From NCBI RefSeq assembly GCF_040807025.1, contig NC_090964.1:2852001-2916000 (forward strand): 64,000 nucleotides of DNA. Reading direction: 5' to 3'. This DNA is from Struthio camelus (Eukaryota; Chordata; Aves; Struthioniformes; Struthionidae). The position numbers and the translations under genes are program-made. Under the pieces are notes generated by a model. It was not told the DNA's origin. It made no database searches and worked only from the letters and a program-made list of their open reading frames with translations. Positions 37,101-47,752 of the stretch are shown in pieces. Within the stretch, counting starts at the first letter, position 1. Every line of letters begins with the position of its first letter.

Positions 37101-40100
37101 GCCAGCAGTGTGCCCTTGTGGCCAAGAAGGCCAATGGGATGCTGGGGTGCATTAGGCAGAGTGTTGCCAGCAGGTGGAGGGAGGTGATCCTGCCCCTCTC
37201 CTCAGCCCTGGGGAGGCCCCACCTGGAGTACTGTGTCCAGTTCTGGGCTCCCCAGTCCAAGAGAGACATGGCACTACTGGAGAGAGTCCAGCAGAGGGCT
37301 ACCAAGATGATTAGAGGGCTGGAGCATCTCTCCTATGAAGAAAGATTGCAAGAGCTGGGCCTGTTCAGCCTGGAGAAGAGAAGATTAAGAGGGGATCTCA
37401 TCAACGTGTACAAGTATCTGAAGGGGGAGTGTCAAGAGGATGAGGCCAGCCTCTTCTCCGTGGTGCCCAGCAACAGGACAAGAGGCAATGGGCACAAACT
37501 GAACCACAGGAAGTTCCATCTGAACCTGAGAAAAAACTTCTTCACTGTGAGGGTGACAGAGCATTGGAACAGGTTGCCCAGAGGGGTGGTGGAGTCTCCT
37601 TCGCTGGAGATATTCAAAAGCCGTCTGGATGTGATCCTGGGCAATATGCTCTAGGTGACCCTGCTGGGGCAGGGAGGTTGGACTAGATGATCTCCAGAGG
37701 TCCCTTCCAACCTAAACGATTCTGTGATTCTGTAAAGCACCATCACCTTTTGTTGACTATGAATCTGCCTACTATTAGTTTCACTACTCACGACATTACA
37801 GACATCCAACATATGCCCAGTTGCTCCTCTTGCAGACTGCAGGGGACCCTACGCTCACTGTTTGTTCTACAGCTGCTCTATATTGTTGATTAACACTTAA
37901 AAATAATACTTCAAGGGAAGGAATTAATATGGTTTTTGAAGAGGCAAGTAATATCTTTCAGTCTACCAGAATTACTGGAGATTATTGTATCAGTACAGCA
38001 AACTGACAAAGTCATCGAGCAGTGTTAAGGAAATTAAGGTGCAATGGGGAAAAGAAAACACTAATCCACAAAGGGATGCAAATGCTTAAAATTCAGGAAA
38101 GAGCACAGTCGTGCAAGGGCTCTATGCTGTTTAGGAGATCCATAAGCAGCCTGGAAAAAGGGAGTGAATGAACAAATGAGAAAAATCATTTATGACAACA
38201 GTTATGCAGGACAGTCAAATCAGACTACAGAGCTGCAGAAGAGTAACATGATTCTGAAATGCTGCTGGAGAAAACAGTCTGTAAAAGTCAGTACTCTCGA
38301 GTTCAATGTAATGCAAAAGAGTAAGACCACCTGAACCACACAAACACAACAAGGAACTCCAAATTCCTTACTCAGGAAAGATCTAGAGCTATCATGAATG
38401 TTTTCAGAAAGAATCATCAACAGCTGACAAAGCAAAGTCACCACAAGGAAGAAATCTTTATGCAACTGCATAAATAAAATGTATTCACATCTTCAATGCT
38501 GTATTCGTTCTGGTTTCCTCATCTCGTAGAGGAGCGCACAAGGATGATAAAGCAGCATGGATGGCTTTGAACAAGGGGGGAAAAAAAAGAATCTCTCTTA
38601 AGGAGCTCTGGGGGAAGAAAAGGGGCAAGTATTCACCTTCTTAGTCCTCTTAATGAATGCTCCAAAATTACTGTATTACGTCTTGAAACACAAGAATGAA
38701 CTGGCCTCAGGTTTGAAAACAAGGAGAGTACTTTTTCCCTACATTTGCATAATTTGTGGAGAACACTGTCACAGGATGTTGTGGAATTAAACTCTGTTAA
38801 AAAAGAGAGTTAGAAAATTTCTGAAGGTTAAGTCTGGTGTTAATCGTTAAACACGACCACCGAGACACAATCTTCAGCTCACAAAATCCCTTAACTTCTG
38901 ACAACAAAAAGCCTACAGTGTAGTCAAGGGGAAGATGCCTTCCCCTTAAGTCTTATATAAAAGTTACTGACCACTCTCAAGATAGGATATAGAATCAAAT
39001 GGGCTGCTGGCTTCAGTTAGTACAGCTGTTCTTCTATAGAGAGAAAATGAAATAAAGAAAAAGCCCGCTCAAAATAAGAAGCGAGCCAAACAAGAAGTTG
39101 TTGCCGATCCTGCAAATCGGCGAGGGAAACCAGTCATACGCCTTTCTCAAAGTTCAACATGAGCATCACGGAGTCTGAGAACAGGTTAACAATGGAATCC
39201 GTTTTGGTGACTTGATAATAAATTTGACAAAACAAGCAGACGCTATGACAAAATTAAGGTCCAGATCTTTTAGTAATTATCTTAGCTCACACAGAATAGC
39301 CTCTTCCCAGGTGGAAGAGGACGGTTGTAAAAAGAGCTGGCTAAGAACTCTGAGTAACCTTGTTCCGTCTGGAGATAGTATCATCTTTAGGGTATCCCAG
39401 CTTTCAAAAATGCTTTATCAGCCCTTCAAAGTTTCAAAGGAGGCAGTTGTGATTTCCTCCACCCTTAAAAACACTGAAATCACACTCTCCAAACTTCCAG
39501 TTGTAAGAAACACTGGTTAAAAAACCTCGTGGTCCAAACTAGACCATCACATATCCGTCCTGAATAAAGGAAATTACAATATGCATTAGAAGTATTTCAT
39601 AGAAGATTTCTGATGAGAAGCGTGGTAGCTGCTTCAGCTGAACAAAACATTCCATTCGTATTAAAGCATTTGCTCAACTTCACCTTGGCGCTCTGCATGT
39701 TTTCTTGTTACAATGCATAGTTTCATATAGAACTAGATTCGACTGGTTCAATCTGTAAAACATTTGACTACTTATTTGGGAATTAAGTCTCCATGGAATA
39801 CCGTGAAATCAGAAAACGTAAACAAAATTTAATTCTTAAGACTAGGGCCACGAATATTCTAGTGGAGAGAACTAAAGACTTTATGACATCAAAAACTGAA
39901 TTAAATAGGAAAGTGAACACTAAATAGTGAGGATCAATACAGTGATTAATTGATAAGAATATTTCTACATTTTCAGAGTGAGAATAAGTATTCTGGAAGT
40001 AAAATTTCCCTGTAGAAACCACAGTGAGAAAAGACAGGACCTCCAGAATTAACAATACGCTGCTATTTCAAGTCATATCGCTGGAACCACATTCAAGTAA

Positions 40101-43100
40101 ACACCCACTAGGTTTTTTGCCTCCCTTACGCCTACTGGGAAGTTGTTCCAAAGTCGTTTTATTCTGGTGGCTAGAAACCCATTTCCCAATGGGTAACCCA
40201 ATTTCCCATTTCCCAATGGGAAACCCAATTCCCACCCTAAATTGTATGGTGTTCTTTCCCATCAGTTAAAAAAATAATAAAAAAATCGTTTCCCAGTACT
40301 GTCCCTCTTCAAGAATACTTAGTGAAAGCCAGTGTTGTTTCTGTTACACTAGACAACTAAAGCTCTATCCTCTCTCAAAGTCAGATTTCTATTCTCCCAT
40401 CAATGTTATTAGTCCCTAACTATTTATCTTACACTTCTATATTTCATCTTATTTTTATTGCTCCAGTCTTCAAATTATACTAAAAGGATGGGTTAATACT
40501 CTGACTTTTTTAGGTTGACTACACTTTTGTTCCTAACAAGTGTTGTGGCCGTTTTTATCACGGTTATTAATAAAAAAAAAAAAAAACAAAACAACAAAAT
40601 GCTATCGTGACCAGCCCAGAGGCTAATCCTTTTTGGGGGATTGTCTTCTGACAATTTCTCTAACTAGCTGCGACTGTCTCCTGGAGGCCAACTCCTTATA
40701 ATACTTACAGTTCTCACGTGAGCCCTGCCCCCCATCTCCTCCTAAAATTATAGTTCCCTATGTGTTCAGAAAAGCCAGTTCTTAAAGAAAGCATGTTCAT
40801 CCAACAAAGTCAGCCTTTGACAGATCTACCAGATATACCTCCCCACCTTCAGTAATTAATTTCCTCAAAATATAGTCTAGCAGCAGGATAGAGAAAATTG
40901 CAGGTTTTCTTATAGTAGCAACACATAGGAATTTGTTGGCCTTCTAGATGACACCAACTGTTTAGAATGATTAGCAGCAAAATAATTAAGAGGAACATCA
41001 CGGAACAAAAACAACTTCCAGCCTGGATTTTTGAAGTACTAGCTTGTAAACATCCACAAAAAAATTTTTTTTCCTCCCATAATGGGGACCGATAAACGTT
41101 TCTTCAGTTTCTTCACCTAGTGTTCTACAGGCCAGTTCACTGCTCTGTGCATTACATGGCAACAATTCTGTGGGGAATCCGTATAGATGACTTCTGCTGG
41201 TGATGGCAAACACTTTACAGAACTATAGAGAAACAGGAAAAAGCAGGTACAGACAAATGAGGAGGTCCCCCCTTCCTTGCTGATGTTCACGTAACTTTCA
41301 TTTTCAATGCTTACATGCTGGTAGGGTTACAACAACTACATCCAGTTCAAATTCAGCAGTCTCATTGAATTAAGTCCTATCTAATCTAAAGAGAAAATCT
41401 GAGTTTTAGCTAGTAAGGACATAGAGAGGACAAGTTTAATTCTATTGTGTTAAGTTTAAAATTAGGCCAATTATTTAGGTTTCTAAATGCAGACTCAGAT
41501 GTCTAAATTTAGCCACTTTAAAAAATCTTGGCCTGTGTGACTACTGTATATACCCTCTTGCCCAACTTCAAGGACAAGGTGCAATTTCCAGAACTCTAGA
41601 GCTTATTCTCTCCAGAAATTAGTGTAAATTGTTGTCAGAAGCAGCCTGATCTTGGCTCAGAACAGACTGAAGAACCACCACTGTTCCCGTTAAAACCTAT
41701 TATTTTAAAATTAATTTATGTACCTTCCACTACAAGCTTGACAACTGAACCACTGAGGCATCAAGACAGACTGTAAAGAGAGGCTGCAGAGAGTAAAGGC
41801 AGGTTAAAATAGGACAAAAGGAAAGAGGGGCAGTGTTCCTTCGAACACATGATATTCATCTCAAAACCACCTCCCCAGATCATCTGCATCTCCTTGTAAA
41901 TTGCTGCTACTCATTAAAAACCACCTCAGGAGGTATGCTAAAGACATAATAAAGGTAAAATATTTGTTATCGAAAGACTTCTCCTAACCTCATGGTACGT
42001 CTAAATTTTAACCAAAGAAAGCATGATCAACATCTAATTCAAATTTTAAGTGTATGTTCTGTGTTCCTTCTGACACATATACAGGAATTACAGTACAGGT
42101 ATAAAGCAAATACTGGCATAAGTACTATTTAAGAAAAAAGTCATTATTTGCCAACTGTATTGAGCCACTTTCACCGCTGGAAATGAAAGAAGAAAGAATA
42201 ATTATTTTACAGACTATGAAGAAGTACACCACACCAGCATGAGAAGTAAATCAAAGCCAGAACTTAAAGCCAATGAAACCTTGAGTTTGAGAAAAGAAAG
42301 CTTTTCTGAAAACTAGATACTGAAATCTGTTAGGGAAGAACAGATACAATAATAATGGAGACAGACCTCAAAGCATGATCAACAATTTGAAGAGGAAAAA
42401 AAGGCTCTTTCTGATTAACATTTTTCAGATATGTTACTCTCATGATAGTATTTGTAGCCCCAAGTGCAGTTCCAATAGAAGCAGAAAAATAAAGAAACCA
42501 GTAAACACTGCAATTTTGACTTTAATACAGGTTAATCAACTTGAAAAGGATTCACTACAGAAGAAGCTGCTACTGAAGACTCTCTGCAACTCAATGGCTT
42601 TTGGTCACTCAAAACTCTCCTTGCTAAGATCTGCACGATTACCTACATAGAAAACTTATCAATGCACATTCAGGACATTGAGGATCCATGCAGACTGCAT
42701 CTACACTGATGCTTTATCTTCTAATTGCTGCTTACCAGCAGCACATCTCCACCATCTAATATCAAAAAGGCAAATTTTATTTCAAACCACCTGCTAGTGA
42801 TATTTACTCATCCCTTCAGATATCAGTGCTAACACTGATCATCAACATCTCAAAAGCAGCACCAGAGATGCCACAGATGGGAAAATTCAGAAAGTCCTTG
42901 GCATAAATAAAATTTGAAGAACTAATTACAGCAACTGTCAAAATGACTTTGAAAATTCTGCCTTCTCTCTCATTCCCTACTCCATGAGCAGACTCGCTCT
43001 CTGCCATGACCTTTGAATACTAAAGCAAATTCATTGTTCTCCATTCAGGTTCTTAAAACCTTGCTGAAGCCAGCTATTCATTTACTGGTTGCTATAGCCG

Positions 43101-45820
43101 ACAAACTAGAAACAGGAAGCTTTGAGTCAAACACACACACACAGTAGATTACATTTAATATAACACACATGTGAATCTCAATTACATGAAGGCCCCAAAG
43201 ACAGTGGAAGATTTCATATAGTCAAGAGCGTCAAATAACAAAACTACTGGTCCAAAGCCTGCTACTGCAAACCATTTTCACTCTGGAGGATCATAACTGC
43301 AGCTCACACATAGAGCAACTCTGCACATGAATCTGCGGTGAAAGACCTATCGTTATTCAGCCTCAAAAATCACGTGATCTTTGGTTTGCTCCAAAAGAAA
43401 TAAAGCTTTAAAATTGTGAACATTGAATTTGTAATTTAGTAGGTGCCAGCAGAAGGAATGTAAAGTTTTTACAAGAAATATGGTATTTTACTTTTTTGCA
43501 GACTAGGAAATCAAAATTAGAGGTCAATAAATTCAACCTTTTGGGGAGGGGCTCCTCCCTCCTACTGGATGAGACAGTGGAGTACCATGAGCCACAGCTG
43601 CCTAACGTTTTCCATTTGCAGTTACTTATACTTTTAGCGGAATACAAACACTGTTATTGGAAGCTATCCACATTGGCTCCTTGCTACATACTAATTTTTC
43701 AGGCTTATGTAACAGCTTACCTGTTTTAATAGAAATGTTAAGCTTTCCCACACACACAAAACAAAAAAAGAACAAAAATACCTTACACCGAGATTATTTA
43801 CCACATCTATTCACAACAATTTGACTAAGACCAAACTCTATCAGGTATGTATTTTACTCAGTAACTAACTAAAATACTACAATTTGTACATGTCCAATAG
43901 AGGTTTAGTGGAAAGTAAATAGTTTCTTGAAAACACAGAGGGAGAGAGTCCATATACTAGCTTTGTTTTACCTGAGGAGTATTTTAGAAAATTATACTAA
44001 AAGAATATTCAGGTTGCAAAAAGCTGATCATCAAAAAAATTTGGAAGTGTCACAATGAAGATGAGTTATGGTACTTGAATATGGTTCCCTTACTCATGGG
44101 TGTGAAAATTCTGGCTTTAATCAGACCCCTGACTCCCCTTCCACTTCATTTTTCTATCATTCAGCACAATGGATTTGTGCTTCAAAACCAGTTCATGCTA
44201 GCACAGTGAAGGAAGCTGTCCGTCTGTAAGACCCTACCCTGTTTGTAGCAGAAGCCAGAAAGTACATAGCTAAAGAGGCCCTCACAGTTATGGCTGCTAC
44301 AGTTCTCTCCAGATGGCATTTATTTAGGAATTCTTCTGCAATAGCATGCAACTGCCTGAACTAAACATTTAACAAGTTACACCTTTTCAGCTATTCAATC
44401 TAAGGCTTCCAGAGGCAGAAATCTCTAGTATTTACTACTGAATACAGTGCAAGTTGTGAACACCGTGCTACAAAAATACTATGAAAAAAAAAATTAAGGA
44501 CCTATGTCAAATTCCAGGTTGAACAACCAGAATGTACTGACACTGTGCAATTAGTAGGTTTACCTACTCCATCACACCATCATTACACAGACCACCATCT
44601 TGTCTCATACAGATGTTTGTTATTACATACGCTTACCATAGACAACACGGTAAAATACAGGAGAAATTCTCTTCCATGAGAGAGTTGAATGACATTCACT
44701 GATTAAAGCAAGGACTTATAAAATAAGTGAAAGTTAAAAAGCACATTTACTAAGCATCCATTCACTGAGCACTATCATCCAAACACTGAAGAAAAGTATG
44801 GGACCCACAGTAAAAAAAAGATGATTATGACTATGCAAATAAAGACTGTAGTCATGCACATACACAGGCAAGGACTAATTAACTAATACAAAAGTGGTTG
44901 AATTTTCAGCTCTAGTGCTATGTCATTTTCCATGTAATTTAAAGTACGTGTAACCTGAATAATCAGTTGAAAAAGAAGATGGCACAGCAAATGCCTATTT
45001 AGCCACCTATCCAAGAACCCGAAGAGAACAAAATAGGATCCTAGAAAGCCTAATCTAAGGCCCTGCTCTCAACAGAAGGTTGGACCAGATGATCTCCAGA
45101 GGTTCCTTGCAACCTGCACTTTTCTATGATTCTAAAACCAACCCTATTCATGTTTCTAATATTGCTTCTTCAACACATCACTTTGACTTCCTACTCAATG
45201 CAATATAAATCCAGGCTAGTTTTAAGTTGATAGACTTTTTTGTACGGTATACGTAGCTTAAGTAGGAAATTTAATCTGTCCTGTATCATATGCTTTGTTT
45301 AAGCCCTTGCAAAAACACAAAGCATCTCCTGAAAGCACTCTGAGCTTCAGCCAACTCTGTATTTCGGCACTGAACCAAGATAACCCGCAGGCACTTGCTG
45401 ATGAAGGATGCATCCGCAGGGCTGCACTTCTCAGAGCCCCCTGACAGGGCCCAGCACCCCGGGGGGGGGGGGCAGATAGCTACTGCCGCTCCCGGCTGAG
45501 GGAGCCCAGGCCCGGGCAGGCAGCCTTGTCCCCGCGCCCGGGAGACGTCGTAGCCCCGCGGCCCTGCCCGGTCCCAGACTCCCCTCACATGAGCGGCCGC
45601 CACCAGGCCCGGTGCCACTCCCCCGGCCCGGCTCGGCCCTGCCCAGCCCGGCGGGCACCAGCGCTCCGCCGCAGCAACCGCCAGCCCGCTCAAGGCCCGC
45701 GGCGAACCCAAAGGCGAGGGCCCCGGCGGAGGGCGACGGCGCCGGCCCGCCCGCTCACCAGCTAGGGCACTCGAAGAGCGAGAGGCCGCCGCCTCCGGCC
45801 GAGTTCGCATTCGCCGCCAT
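21764..45820 (-). CDS. PPP1R8: PPP1R8 (NIPP1), nuclear inhibitor and targeting subunit of protein phosphatase 1 (seven coding exons)
   Basis: The coding exons are 45759-45820, 31852-31912, 25959-26112, 24995-25215, 24332-24476, 23139-23203 and 21764-22117. They make 1062 nt and 353 residues, against 351 in human, with all introns GT-AG. An FHA domain (about residues 47-120) shows GR at 54-55, the SxSRxH loop at 68-73 and N91-S92, the phosphothreonine-binding set. The nuclear targeting cluster PKRKRK is at 194-199 and the PP1-docking RVTF at 202-205, followed by an acidic run. The C-terminus carries [14 protein letters not shown]. Family knowledge: NIPP1 anchors PP1 in the nucleus, and its FHA domain binds phosphorylated CDC5L, SF3B1, MELK and EZH2. 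The C-terminal exon corresponds to the Ard-1 RNA-cleaving isoform region. No defect is seen. The start is set by the TISU element and by homology. Confidence 0.98.
22901..22938 (+). repeat. T13-G11-(AGGGG)n tract in PPP1R8 intron 6
   Basis: Thirteen T are followed by eleven G and AGGGG-like units. It is a potential G-quadruplex on the plus strand, the template strand of the gene. Confidence 0.85.
23139..23203 (-). CDS. PPP1R8: PPP1R8 coding exon 6
   Basis: The acceptor is TTTTACAG|AG and the donor TAAG|GTACAG; the exon is 65 nt. It encodes about residues 215-236, [19 protein letters not shown] and the start of the lysine cluster. Confidence 0.96.
24332..24476 (-). CDS. PPP1R8: PPP1R8 coding exon 5 (NLS and PP1-docking motif)
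   Basis: The acceptor is TCTTTAG|AA and the donor CCGG|GTGAGT. The exon encodes residues 167-214, with PKRKRK at 194-199, the RVTF docking motif at 202-205 and the acidic SDDDE. Serines 201 and 206 flank RVTF. In mammals the matching sites are phosphorylated and control PP1 inhibition. Confidence 0.97.
24995..25215 (-). CDS. PPP1R8: PPP1R8 coding exon 4
   Basis: The acceptor is TTCTTAG|CA and the donor TGAT|GTGAGC. The exon encodes residues 93-166, the end of the FHA domain ([19 protein letters not shown]) and an acidic linker ending LPEEETELD. Confidence 0.97.
25959..26112 (-). CDS. PPP1R8: PPP1R8 coding exon 3 (FHA core)
   Basis: The acceptor is CTACTCAG|AA and the donor AGCA|GTAAGT. The exon encodes residues 42-92, with the FHA signature residues G54, R55, S68, S70, R71, H73, N91 and S92. 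Confidence 0.97.
26113..31851 (-). other. PPP1R8 intron 2
   Basis: This 5.7-kb AT-rich GT-AG intron shows no exon, RNA gene or recognised repeat. Confidence 0.8.
31852..31912 (-). CDS. PPP1R8: PPP1R8 coding exon 2
   Basis: The acceptor is TTTCTAG|GG and the donor TGAG|GTATGA; the exon is 61 nt. It encodes [20 protein letters not shown], residues 22-41, leading into the FHA domain. Confidence 0.96.
36204..37733 (+). mobile_element. CR1 non-LTR retrotransposon, 5'-truncated, long open frame
   Basis: The copy runs from the start of the reverse transcriptase region through the complete ORF2 C-terminus (stop at 37652-37654) and the 3' untranslated region to its ATTCTGTG-type tail at 37718-37733. 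It is antisense to PPP1R8 inside intron 1. The upstream flank is a short TAAATCCCA-like tandem at about 36178-36205. No target duplication is evident, as is usual for CR1. It is clearly the same subfamily as the copy at 14101 but lacks that copy's deletions, so it may be younger or simply better preserved. Confidence 0.96.
36206..37654 (+). CDS. CR1 ORF2 C-terminal part: reverse transcriptase (482 codons, probably inactive)
   Basis: The frame starts at [14 protein letters not shown], the N-terminal side of the reverse transcriptase, and runs unbroken to the natural C-terminus. The upstream endonuclease is lost by truncation. Visible parts are the fingers ([19 protein letters not shown]), motif A around residues 129-136, motif B ([15 protein letters not shown]), motif C FADD at 216-219, and the CR1 C-terminal region ending in LDVILGNML. 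Motif A reads LHFSKAFD where the sister copy has LDLSKAFD, so the catalytic Asp is His130. Motif B has Ala for the usual Gly in SVLGP. With its own promoter and endonuclease missing it is best treated as a relic, and the open frame may be chance survival. Confidence 0.9.
   Translation: MGPDGMHPRVLRELADVIARPLSIIFERSWRSGEVPEDWKKANVTPVFKKGKKEEPGNYRPVSLTSIPGKVMEQLLLKVLTKHVEDKKVIRSSQHGFTKGKSCLSNLIAFYDGMTGWVDEGRAVDVVCLHFSKAFDTVSHHILLGKFRKCGLDEWTVRWIENWLDGRAQRVVVNGAESSWRPVASGVPQGSVLAPVLFNIFINDLEEGTECTLSKFADDTKLGGEANTPEGCAAIQRDLERLERWAERNLMKFNKGKCKVLHLGRNNPMHQYRLGVDLLESSSAEKDLGVLVNNKLNMSQQCALVAKKANGMLGCIRQSVASRWREVILPLSSALGRPHLEYCVQFWAPQSKRDMALLERVQQRATKMIRGLEHLSYEERLQELGLFSLEKRRLRGDLINVYKYLKGECQEDEASLFSVVPSNRTRGNGHKLNHRKFHLNLRKNFFTVRVTEHWNRLPRGVVESPSLEIFKSRLDVILGNML
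40178..40231 (+). repeat. 27-bp tandem repeat, two copies
   Basis: Units at 40178-40204 and 40205-40231 agree at 25 of 27 positions. Each contains CCCAT and ATGGG as a small inverted repeat around six bases. It lies in PPP1R8 intron 1. Confidence 0.9.
45055..45135 (+). mobile_element. CR1 3'-end fragment
   Basis: About 80 bp containing GGTTGGACCAGATGATCTCC and ending TTCTATGATTCT match the 3' ends of the two longer CR1 copies. It is an extremely 5'-truncated insertion near the 5' end of PPP1R8 intron 1. Confidence 0.8.
45759..45820 (-). CDS. PPP1R8: PPP1R8 coding exon 1
   Basis: This exon encodes residues 1-20 and two bases of Trp21, beginning [20 protein letters not shown]. The donor is AGCTG|GTGAGC. 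The Gly run adds two residues compared with human. Confidence 0.95.
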
Positions 45821-45824
45821 CTTG
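45813..45824 (-). promoter_or_regulatory. TISU / YY1 element over the PPP1R8 start codon
   Basis: The minus strand reads CAAGATGGCGGC, an exact match to the TISU consensus SAASATGGCGGC and to the YY1 core AAGATGGCGGC, with ATG as the start codon. In known genes this element pairs TATA-less transcription a few bases upstream with scanning-free initiation on very short leaders. A very short PPP1R8 5' UTR is therefore expected here. Confidence 0.85.
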
Positions 45825-46340
45825 CATCTGCCCCATTCAGGCGGGCCGAGGGCAGGATGGGAAACAGGCGGACCCGAGCGAGAAGCAGTCCCAGAGTGCC
45901 CCGCGCGGCTCCGCCAGAGCGAGGCGGGGCGGGGCGGGGCAGGGGCAGGGGCGGCGGCGGCGGCGGCGGGGCGGGGGGGGGGGGGGTTGGCTCCAGCTCG
46001 CCGCCCGCCTCGCGCCCCTCCCCCGCTCCGGGGGGTGCGCGCGCGCCCGGCGGGGCCGCGCTCTCCGCGGTCACCGGGGCGGCTCGGCGGCCGCGTCAGG
46101 CCCCGGCGGGGGCCCAGTGCCGCCCCTACGCCCCGGGGAAGGCTGGAGGAAGCGCCTCGGCCCGAGGCAGCCTCGTACCCGCCCGAACGTGGCTCAGGGC
46201 GGTTTCTTAGGAAGACGCGAGGGGCGGCCGGTCCGGGGCGGCTCTGCCGGGTTAGACCGCAGCCGACCGGGACGCACTGCCCGGTCCTCGGCCTCTGCCC
46301 GCCCAGCTGACAGAGACACGCTGCGCTGCGCCTTAGGCCT

Positions 46341-47746
46341 TGGACAGCGCAGACGCTTGCCGATCTTAGTGTTCCTGCCCCTCTTCCTTCCGGGCCTCAT
46401 CTCCCCGCACCCCAGGGCACCAAGAAGGCCCTGTAAGTTACATCCATGTCATTAAATTCCTCAAAAAGAAACCGAGAAACGCTACATAACCTTAGCTATT
46501 AAAACACATTTTTACTTCTACCATGGGGCCTTCCTTCTAACTGCTTTTGGAGAAGGAAGAGGTGGATAAAAACAATGAAAATGTTAGCAAGTATACAAAA
46601 TTGCAGAGAAATAAGCTAAATGCAATGCTTCTGCAACAAGTTTTTTAAGACTCCTTTTACAAGCATTCTAGCTAGATGACAGGTTTTTTCAGGATCCTTC
46701 TCAGCTTTTTGAATAAATTTTAGGTAGAAAACAAATCAGATGGTAGCTAATATTGATGATATACTTTCTTACTGGTATAGATAATTGAGCCCGTAAGGGG
46801 AAAAACTAGTTTTCACCAATAATCCCCAGCTCCCCCAAGAGCTGTCACTAAATCGATCAAACACCCCTGAGCACTGCAGGAATAGCTATCACTACAAAAG
46901 GGGCAAGTAAGCTTATTCCATCCCTGGATCTCATTGTGAGAGGTAAACTTCCTGCAATAAATTTTCAGTAGTTAGTACAGTGGTAGCAAACAATCCCTGA
47001 GGCAGGAAAGTTCTCTCATAGTGCCATGGTGCTGCAGCAAGGGAGATGAGAGTTTCTGCTTGCAATCCTTCACATTCACGCATCTTCGTTAAGACCACTG
47101 TTAAAAAGAGCAGTGGGGCTCCTGCAGAGACTCAGTTCAACAAAGCAAAGGAAGAGAAAGGAAGCAAGTAATTCTAGCAGTCCTGACTCAAGGAAGCACT
47201 TGTGTTGTCTACTTCAGTTTCAGGCAGCTGCAACTGATTTAGGTTAGGACAGAACCTAAAAATAATGCACCCAGGCTCTCTTTAAAAATGGTGAAAAAAG
47301 GGCTTTTATTTTCATATGAAAGTGTAATATCAAAAAGAAACTCCCCATGCAGCAGGCAGTGCATAAAGCAACAAGATCCACCATTCAGGAGGAGTAGAAC
47401 AACACATACTCATTTCCCTTGCTTTTGAGTCAGCTTAACTCAGTAAAGACTGAGTCCCAGCAGTAGGCAAACAGTCCAAGTTTACCAATCAACATTCAAG
47501 GAAGCCAGATTCATCTTTCTATGATCAGTTACTGGACAGGACTGCTGCACAGGAGTTTTGTATATGTCCACAGGGAAGTCATTCCATGTTTTTACCTAGG
47601 TTAGCTTAAGAAAAATCAGGGACTGTTGAACTTAAAATGGAGGAAACACCACTAAAGCAGATATAAAGTCTTCTACACTGATTGCAAAGAGAGGCAGTTG
47701 CAAACAAATTGGAAAATAAAGACTATGACAGAGGCTTTTAAAAGTG
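46341..47746. other. Spacer between PPP1R8 promoter and STX12 3' end
   Basis: No gene is seen. A second minus-strand AATAAA at 47305-47310 could serve as a distal STX12 poly(A) signal. Confidence 0.6.
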
Positions 47747-47752
47747 TTTATT
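47747..47752 (-). terminator. Likely STX12 poly(A) signal (AATAAA)
   Basis: The hexamer lies about 1.44 kb past the STX12 stop. GT-rich sequence (TCTGTCATAGTC, TTTGTTTG) follows within 60 nt downstream on the minus strand, as expected of a cleavage site. Confidence 0.6.

Larger units (their letters stand above)
31913..45758 (-). other. PPP1R8 intron 1
   Basis: This 13.8-kb intron contains a CR1 copy at 36204-37733, a 27-bp two-copy tandem repeat at 40178-40231 and a short CR1 tail at 45055-45135. Apart from these it shows only AT-rich unique-looking sequence. Its 5' end lies in the CpG island. Confidence 0.85.
45440..46340 (-). promoter_or_regulatory. CpG-island promoter of PPP1R8
   Basis: The GC- and CpG-rich block spans exon 1 and its upstream flank. 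It contains overlapping Sp1-type boxes (GGGGCGGGGCGGGGC) at 45926-45940, a (GGC)n stretch at about 45951-45969 and runs of 12 G (45461-45472) and 14 G (45973-45986). No TATA box is seen. The G-rich strand is the template strand. Confidence 0.9.

Noticed and set aside
45286-46074. A 262-codon minus-strand open frame across the PPP1R8 CpG island
   Set aside because: It is in a different frame from the true exon 1 that starts at 45820, is low-complexity Pro/Arg/Ala sequence, and owes its length to GC richness.
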